From Clostridia bacterium (lineage in GTDB: Bacteria > Bacillota > Clostridia > Christensenellales > Aristaeellaceae), in NCBI GenBank assembly GCA_017396845.1, contig JAFQKQ010000055.1, positions 1-64,000 on the forward strand: a DNA stretch of 64,000 bases, written 5' to 3'. The notes below the pieces were generated by a model. It was not told where the DNA came from and searched no databases. It was given only the letters and a program-made list of their open reading frames with translations. Positions 58,975 to 64,000 of the stretch are shown piece by piece (the first letter of the stretch is position 1; every line of letters starts with the position of its first letter). A program made the translations under genes and the position numbers.

Positions 58975-60996
58975 ATGAGTATTGATAATCGCGTAGTCGG
59001 CGCAGCCATCACCCAGCTTCGTCTTCGTCAGGGCATGACCCAGCTTCAGCTGGCAAGCACGCTCAATGTATCGCATCAGGCGGTATCCAAGTGGGAAAAG
59101 GGCGCGGCGCTTCCGGACATTCAGACCCTTCTTGCCCTCACGCAGCTTTTCGGCCTGAGCGTGGAACAGCTTCTGCTCGGAGAAATTCCCGCGGAGGACG
59201 ACACAGAATTCGAAGAGGAAGAATTCGAAGCAATCGAAGCCGTTGAAGAGATTAAGGCGGAAGAGGAAACGGTAATCGCCCGCGAAACGAGCGAACAGGA
59301 AAAGCCGCAGGAAGAAAGCGCAGAGAACGCCTATTGTGATATCGAAAAAGAAGCGGGCGGCGTATGCATACCCGAAGAAGATTTCCCCTGCCTGGAAGAA
59401 GATGCGCAGACGCTCGCGCAGAAAACCCTGCAAAGCGTGGTGCAGTTCGGCGAAGAAGCTTACCGCAAGGCGGGCGTATTCTTTGAAAAAGCAGAAGAGA
59501 CCGCCAAAAAGGCTGTGGACTACATTTCCGAGGTCGTTCAGAATGAAGCCGGCCCCATTCAGTCCAAAGCGGAAGAAGCGCTGCGCGATGTAAAGAGAGA
59601 AGCGAAAAAGGCCGTATCCAACGCAAAGGAGCTCCTCTTTAATTCAAAGAATTCCGCCGCGTGCGATGAAGCAGCAGACGAAGTAATCCTTTCCGCGGAA
59701 ATTTACGAGGAAGACGTTCCGCAGGAGGACATTCCTCAGGAGGATATCCCCCAGGCGGATATCCCGCAGGAAGATATTCCTCAGGAGGATATCCCCGAGG
59801 AGGAAATCCCCGAGGAGGAAATCCCTCAAGAAGAAATCCCTCAGGCGGAAGCAGATCCTTCCGAAAACGAAGATGCGCCCGTAAACGAAGGCGCAAAAAA
59901 GGCGCAGTCCATCAACCTTCGCCAGCTGATTCAGATGGCCCCGTTCATGTCCAGAGAAAAGCTTACGGAAATCGTTCTGGATCTTGAAGAGCTGAACATG
60001 GACGATCTCGTTCGAATCGCGCCGTTCCTTTCCAAGAGCACCGTGGAAATACTGGTTATGCGCGCGCTTGAAAACGCAGGCTCAGCCAAATCCATCGACA
60101 GCCGTTCGCTTCTGAAGCTTGCTCCGTTTATCCGCACAGAGACGCTCTTTACCATCATCACCAAGAATATCCAAGTGCTTGACTGGCATACCATCCGCCG
60201 CCTCGCGCCGTTTTTGAAGAGCCACATGGTAGACGAGCTTACGGACTATCTGCGCTTTGGAAAATCGCCTTCGATCGATCCCGTAACCGGCGAAAAGAAC
60301 GAAACCATCCACGACACCATTTCCAATACCTACAGCGACGCAGTAATCGAGCTTCAAAACGTTGTAACCGAAGTCGGCAATGCCGTATCGAGCTTTTTCC
60401 GCTCTGGCAAAAACGCAGCAAAGGCAAACCGGGCGCCCGAAAAAACACAGGAAGAACCGATTTGCGAGGAAGCCCCGGAAGTTTCTGAAAAGCCCTGCGC
60501 CGAAGCTCCCAAAGCAAGCGCCGCGCCGAAGCCCGAAAGTGTAAAAAAACCCAGCGAATTTAAGGATAAGGTCGCGCGCGCCGCACTTGAAAACGGCTCC
60601 TGGGAATGGCTCGACGCGCACCTTTCCGAAATCGGCGATCCCGCGCTGTTAGGCGAAGTGGCGAAGAAAGCGGTATCCATTGGCGATCCCTCCGGCATTG
60701 CCGTCCGCGCTGCTTCCGCTATGACGGACGAAACGCTTGCGGACTTCTTCGATTACCTGATCGAAGTCAGGGCCTGGGAAACCGCCATCGCCTTGCGAAA
60801 CAAAGCAAGCGCCGAGATTTCCGGAAGAATCCTTGAAAAGGCTTCCCTCGCAAGCGGCGCAGACCGCGAGAACGCCTACAACGCCATTGAGTTCTTCGCG
60901 TCAAAGGCCCCCCGCGAAACGCTGGAGGAAATCACCGAACGCGCCATCCGCGAGGATAACTGGGTTCTGATCAACGCCCTCACCGACGCATTCTAA
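58975..60996 (+). CDS. XRE-type DNA-binding protein with pentapeptide and helical repeats
   Basis: A 673-residue acidic protein. Residues 10-64 are an XRE helix-turn-helix (LRLRQGMTQLQLASTLNVSH, QAVSKWEKGAALPDIQTLL). Then come a Glu-rich linker, a lysine/alanine-rich amphipathic helix region (about 150-225), nine tandem pentapeptides of the type IPQED (248-292), and four helical repeats each with an APF core (near 320, 348, 381 and 410). A helical C-terminal domain (about 530-673) follows. No membrane segment is seen. It is a single-gene unit. I do not know its targets; the long C-terminal half looks like a protein-binding scaffold. Confidence 0.82.
   Translation: MSIDNRVVGAAITQLRLRQGMTQLQLASTLNVSHQAVSKWEKGAALPDIQTLLALTQLFGLSVEQLLLGEIPAEDDTEFEEEEFEAIEAVEEIKAEEETVIARETSEQEKPQEESAENAYCDIEKEAGGVCIPEEDFPCLEEDAQTLAQKTLQSVVQFGEEAYRKAGVFFEKAEETAKKAVDYISEVVQNEAGPIQSKAEEALRDVKREAKKAVSNAKELLFNSKNSAACDEAADEVILSAEIYEEDVPQEDIPQEDIPQADIPQEDIPQEDIPEEEIPEEEIPQEEIPQAEADPSENEDAPVNEGAKKAQSINLRQLIQMAPFMSREKLTEIVLDLEELNMDDLVRIAPFLSKSTVEILVMRALENAGSAKSIDSRSLLKLAPFIRTETLFTIITKNIQVLDWHTIRRLAPFLKSHMVDELTDYLRFGKSPSIDPVTGEKNETIHDTISNTYSDAVIELQNVVTEVGNAVSSFFRSGKNAAKANRAPEKTQEEPICEEAPEVSEKPCAEAPKASAAPKPESVKKPSEFKDKVARAALENGSWEWLDAHLSEIGDPALLGEVAKKAVSIGDPSGIAVRAASAMTDETLADFFDYLIEVRAWETAIALRNKASAEISGRILEKASLASGADRENAYNAIEFFASKAPRETLEEITERAIREDNWVLINALTDAF
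59716..59850 (+). repeat. 15-base tandem repeat encoding nine IPQED-type pentapeptides
   Basis: Nine units in frame: VPQED, IPQED, IPQAD, IPQED, IPQED, IPEEE, IPEEE, IPQEE, IPQAE. Base-level copies differ mainly at wobble positions. Such a minisatellite can change copy number by slippage without breaking the frame. Confidence 0.95.
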
Positions 60997-61034
60997 ACCC
61001 CAAAGAAATTTTCCTTCGTTTCAGAATATATAAG

Positions 61035-61075
61035 CGCCCTCCCGACATATGCTCAAAGCGTATGAAGGGAGGGCG
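61035..61075 (+). promoter_or_regulatory. Hairpin that pairs with the bofA ribosome binding site
   Basis: CGCCCTCCC (61035-61043) pairs with GGGAGGGCG (61067-61075); inside it, CATATGC (61046-61052) pairs with GCGTATG (61058-61064) round a TCAAA loop. The right arm contains the Shine-Dalgarno sequence of bofA. It could hide the binding site, or end transcription of the XRE gene, though a T-tract is lacking. Confidence 0.75.
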
Positions 61076-61079
61076 TTAT

Positions 61080-61346
61080 ATGCCGATACCATGGGCTCTC
61101 GTCGCCTGTTTTTTTCTGGGGCTTCTATTGATCGCGCTGGTCGGAAGGCTTCTTATTATCCCCCGCCGCTTTTTCTGGCGGCTGATGGCAAACGGCGTAT
61201 TGGGCGCCGTATTCCTGACCATTATGAATTTTCTTTCGCCGCTAACGCATCTTACCGTGCCTGTCAATCCGTTTTCCGCGCTGAGCGTGGGCTTTCTGGG
61301 GCTTCCGGGCGCGGTAATGCTGATCGTACTAAGAGCGCTTCTGTAG
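61080..61346 (+). CDS. bofA: BofA-family protein (pro-sigma-K processing control)
   Basis: An 88-residue protein with two or three membrane helices and the BofA-type end FFWRLMANGVLGAVFLTIMN, then NPFSALSVGFLGLPGAVMLI. In Bacillus BofA holds back SpoIVFB-dependent activation of sigma-K. The ATG at 61080 has GGGAGGG seven bases upstream, inside a hairpin. No spoIVFA/B is nearby. Confidence 0.88.
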   Translation: MPIPWALVACFFLGLLLIALVGRLLIIPRRFFWRLMANGVLGAVFLTIMNFLSPLTHLTVPVNPFSALSVGFLGLPGAVMLIVLRALL

Positions 61347-61348
61347 TG

Positions 61349-61726
61349 CTATTCCGGTATTTCCTCCTGCATCTCTCCAATTTCGTCGCCGATAAACTCG
61401 TGCGCGCCCACGCGCCTCAGCGCGCGTTCCTTTTCTACATTTTCGCAGAGCAGCCTTTTCACATTTCTCGCATCCTTAATATTGTTAAGCCTTAAAACCG
61501 GATGCGTCTTATCACTTGAAACCAGTTCCACCGTACCCACGCCAAAAAGCTTTTGGGACAGCGTGCGCAAAAGCGTAATATCCTGAATACGGTACAGCAT
61601 AATCTCATTTTCCACCGTCTTAAAAAAGCCTTCCTGAAGAATCAGCCGGTCGCTCTCCAGTATATATTTTGTAAAGGATATCGGCATTCCGAGTATTCTC
61701 TTTTTGTCCTGCCATAATACAGCCAT
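61349..61726 (-). CDS. Bacterial PH-domain protein
   Basis: A 125-residue soluble protein with a bacterial PH-like (DUF304) core: YILESDRLILQEGFFKTVEN, IMLYRIQDITLLRTLSQKLF and GVGTVELVSSD. The family is common and its function unclear. The start at 61726 has AGAGGTG upstream; a GTG three codons earlier is less likely. It converges with bofA, with only 2 bases between the stop codons. Confidence 0.82.
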   Translation of the reverse strand: MAVLWQDKKRILGMPISFTKYILESDRLILQEGFFKTVENEIMLYRIQDITLLRTLSQKLFGVGTVELVSSDKTHPVLRLNNIKDARNVKRLLCENVEKERALRRVGAHEFIGDEIGEMQEEIPE

Positions 61727-61851
61727 GTCCGTCACCTCTTATCATCAATTTCCCTCTATTTTACGCGCTTATTCCGGATTATTCAACCCGAAAAACCGGT
61801 TTTTCGCAAATTCCGTATTCAATTGTACATATTTATTTGACATTTTCACTA

Positions 61852-61880
61852 TTCACATTTGCCTTCCAAAATGATATAGT
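61852..61880 (+). promoter_or_regulatory. Sigma-A promoter of the Na/Pi cotransporter gene
   Basis: -35 TTCACA (61852-61857), 17-base spacer, -10 TATAGT (61875-61880) with extended TGA. A TTGACA at 61837-61842 has no matching -10. Confidence 0.65.
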
Positions 61881-61915
61881 ATATTTGTGGAAGATTTAAA
61901 TATCGGAGGGATACT

Positions 61916-63673
61916 ATGATCGCATCCAGCCTGATGGGCCTTCTCGCCGGTCTGGCCATGTTCCTGTACGGCATGAATCTGATGGGGTCCAGCCTTGAAA
62001 AGCGTGCGGGAAATCAATTAAAGCGGATCCTTTTCAGACTTACATCCAGCCCCGCAAAGGGATTTTTGCTGGGACTGATTGTAACTGCCGTCATTCAGTC
62101 CTCCTCAGCGACTACCGTTATGGTGGTAGGTTTTGTAAACTCCGGTCTTATGAAGCTTGCACAGTCCGTAGGCATCATTATCGGCGCAAACGTAGGTACG
62201 GCGGTTACCGCGTGGATTCTTTCGCTGACCGGTATCGAGGGCGATCTCTGGTACATTTCCATGTTCAAGCCCTCAAGCTTCATGCCGATTGTCGCCGTCA
62301 TCGGTATCCTGATGTTCATGGGCTCCAAAAAGGACAAGACGAAGGACACCGGCAGCATTCTCCTGGGCTTTACCGTTCTTATGTACGGCATGGAATTCAT
62401 GTCCGATTCCGTAAAGCCGATCGCAGCGCTGCCCGAGTTCCAGAACGTGCTCACGATGTTTGCAAACCCCATTCTGGGTGTTCTGGCAGGCACCGTCTTC
62501 ACCGCAATCGTGCAGTCCTCCTCCGCATCCGTCGGTATTCTGCAGGCGCTTTCGCTCTCCGGCGCAATTCCATTCTCAAGCGCCATACCGATTGTAATGG
62601 GTCAGAACATCGGTACCTGTATAACAGCTCTTATCTCCTCCTCCGGCGCTTCTACCGAGGCAAAGCGCGCATCGATGATCCATTTAATCTTTAACGTCAT
62701 CGGTATGCTGATCTGGATGAGCGCATTCTATCTGCTCGACGCATTTGTACAGTTCTCGTTTATGGATATGCCCGTAACGCCCGTGTACATCGCCGTTATT
62801 CACACCATCTTCAAGCTCTTATCCGCCGGCCTTCTGCTCCCCTTCTCCGATCAACTGGTCAAGCTTGCCTGCTTCACCGTGCGCGAAAAGGGCAACGAGC
62901 AGGATGTGCAGCTGCTGGACGAGCGCCTGTTTGTAACGCCTTCCGTCGCGCTTGCGCAGGCGAGAACCGTTACGCAGAACATGGCGGCGCTTGCGCAAAG
63001 CTCCATGAAAAACGCCGCTTCGCTTTTGCATGTATTTGATGAAAAAATTGCTCAGAGCGTTCAGCAGGATGAGGATCGCGGTGATAAATACGAGGATATC
63101 CTCGGCACCTACCTTGTAAAGCTCGCAGAGCGCGACCTTTCCGCCAACGACAGCCGCGAGCAGTCAAAGCTCCTTCACATGATCGGCGATTTCGAGCGCA
63201 TCAGCGATCACGCCGCAAGCATCATGAAATCCGCCCGCGAGCTTGCCGAAAAGAAGCTCAGCTTCTCTGCTGACGCTATGGAAGAGCTGTCCGTTATGTC
63301 CAGCGCGGTAAACGAGACGCTCCGCCTCGCAACCGATGCATTCGTAAACGACAACCTCGATTCCGCAGCGCGTGTAGAGCCGCTGGAGCAGGTGGTAGAC
63401 CTTCTGCAAAAGCGCATCCGCACCCGTCACATCGACCGCCTCTCCCGCGGTCAGTGCTCGATCGAATTGGGCTTTATATTAAACGACATCCTCACCAGCC
63501 TCTCCCGCGCCAGCGACCATTGCTCCAACATTGCGGGCTGTGTAATTGAAATCAATCAGAACAGCATGGATCTGCACAGCTACTTAAACGAAGTCAAGTA
63601 CGGAAACAGCAGCTTCTTCAACGATAACTACGCCGCATATCAGAAGGAGTTCGCGCTTCCCGACGGGAAATAA
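61916..63673 (+). CDS. Na/Pi cotransporter family protein with PhoU-like C-terminus
   Basis: A 585-residue membrane protein. The N-terminal 310 residues are two inverted transporter repeats marked by QSSSATTVMVVGFVNSG and QSSSASVGILQALSLSGAIP. The C-terminal 230 residues are PhoU-like helices (LHMIGDFERISDHAASIMKS and LNDILTSLSRASDHCSNIAG). Members import phosphate with sodium; the PhoU part is thought to regulate it. GGAGGG precedes the ATG, and a terminator follows at 63685-63727. Confidence 0.93.
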   Translation: MIASSLMGLLAGLAMFLYGMNLMGSSLEKRAGNQLKRILFRLTSSPAKGFLLGLIVTAVIQSSSATTVMVVGFVNSGLMKLAQSVGIIIGANVGTAVTAWILSLTGIEGDLWYISMFKPSSFMPIVAVIGILMFMGSKKDKTKDTGSILLGFTVLMYGMEFMSDSVKPIAALPEFQNVLTMFANPILGVLAGTVFTAIVQSSSASVGILQALSLSGAIPFSSAIPIVMGQNIGTCITALISSSGASTEAKRASMIHLIFNVIGMLIWMSAFYLLDAFVQFSFMDMPVTPVYIAVIHTIFKLLSAGLLLPFSDQLVKLACFTVREKGNEQDVQLLDERLFVTPSVALAQARTVTQNMAALAQSSMKNAASLLHVFDEKIAQSVQQDEDRGDKYEDILGTYLVKLAERDLSANDSREQSKLLHMIGDFERISDHAASIMKSARELAEKKLSFSADAMEELSVMSSAVNETLRLATDAFVNDNLDSAARVEPLEQVVDLLQKRIRTRHIDRLSRGQCSIELGFILNDILTSLSRASDHCSNIAGCVIEINQNSMDLHSYLNEVKYGNSSFFNDNYAAYQKEFALPDGK

Positions 63674-63684
63674 TTGAACGGTTC

Positions 63685-63727
63685 AAAAAAGCCAAAGCAG
63701 AACGATGTGTTCGGCTTTGGCTTTTTA
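63685..63727 (+). terminator. Rho-independent terminator after the cotransporter gene
   Basis: Stem AAAAGCCAAAGC-GAAC pairs with GTTC-GCTTTGGCTTTT, ending in T residues. A second hairpin near 63960-63988 (CGCGTT-TAGA-AACGCG, then GGCGTTTTTT) lies close to the window end. The region 63728-64000 holds no gene that I can support. Confidence 0.88.
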
Positions 63728-64000
63728 TATAGGATAAAGCGATCTGTCTCCGTTCTTTATAAAGCCTTTCCTTTCATTAAGGGCGAAGCAAGCGGCCGGT
63801 CAATTCCGGCGTACCAAATCAACACCGATTACGGCCGGTGCGAGCCGCCTGCAGATTCGTTTATCGAAACCCCGTTTGGGGGTATTTCAAAAAACGGAAA
63901 AAGGTTAACTCTGTCGGCTGCCAAGCCTCTTGCCGCCCTTCCGCCAGCAAGGCGCGGCGCGTTTAGAAAACGCGAAAGCGGCGTTTTTTAGCATAGTGTT

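Noticed and set aside
59716..59850. Possible CRISPR array in the XRE gene
   Set aside because: The 15-base units are contiguous with no spacers and encode in-frame pentapeptides.
63674..63991. A 105-codon open frame at the right end
   Set aside because: It starts at the cotransporter terminator, has no ribosome binding site and runs through hairpin-rich intergenic sequence.

Overview
The window looks like chromosomal DNA of an endospore-forming member of the Clostridia (Firmicutes) with a base composition near 50% G+C. The evidence is the set of sporulation genes (sigH, spoVAC-spoVAD-spoVAE, a bofA homologue), a CIRCE operator, Firmicute-style ribosome binding sites (GGAGG) and sigma-A promoters of the TTGACA-N17-TATAAT type in front of many transcription units. 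I see no phage, plasmid, transposase or CRISPR array. Family-level assignment is not possible from this sequence alone.

Layout. 1-4.6 kb: the 5' end of tuf preceded by tRNA-Gly, then sigH, rlmB, mrnC and rhaB on the minus strand, then an 836-base gap holding a cluster of DnaA boxes with an AT-rich flank, resembling a replication origin but without dnaA. 4.6-15 kb: minus-strand housekeeping genes (secA, prfB, a DUF1461 membrane protein, tsaD) and a MoxR/DUF58/transglutaminase operon. 15-17.6 kb: a coiled-coil protein, an AT-rich GtrA gene, a DegV gene, an intergenic repeat and tRNA-Val. 17.6-24.5 kb: a six-gene minus-strand operon behind a perfect consensus promoter: MBOAT acyltransferase, DHHW/AlgX-like protein, membrane RCC1/TPR protein, FkbH-like HAD-IIIC enzyme, acyl carrier protein and VOC protein. 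24.6-29.8 kb: a sugar operon (sugar-nucleotide dehydratase, VanZ, alpha-L-rhamnosidase, D-lyxose isomerase-like cupin). 29.9-31.9 kb: spoVA genes.

32-43.3 kb: a purine operon purE-C-F-M-N-(purO-like)-(purH formyltransferase only)-D-L, with most genes overlapping or nearly touching. 43.6-53.3 kb: an orphan uroporphyrinogen-decarboxylase-family gene, a nine-SH3 NlpC/P60 cell-wall hydrolase, a HAD-thymidylate kinase fusion and a 1279-residue membrane protein carrying a kinase N-lobe remnant plus SH3 and peptidoglycan-binding modules. 53.4-64 kb: a HelD-like helicase, an XpaC-family protein, htpG behind a CIRCE element, an XRE protein with unusual repeats, bofA, a PH-domain protein and a Na/Pi-cotransporter/PhoU protein.

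How the genes fit together. The most striking unit is the MBOAT-DHHW-FkbH-carrier operon. By gene content it parallels the Dlt system (loading enzyme, carrier, MBOAT, extracytoplasmic partner), but the adenylation enzyme is replaced by an FkbH-type enzyme. I infer a pathway that puts a glyceryl- or similar hydroxyacyl group onto a surface polymer. Together with the rhamnose genes, the sugar-nucleotide dehydratase, the GtrA protein and several SH3/peptidoglycan-binding proteins, the window is rich in envelope functions.
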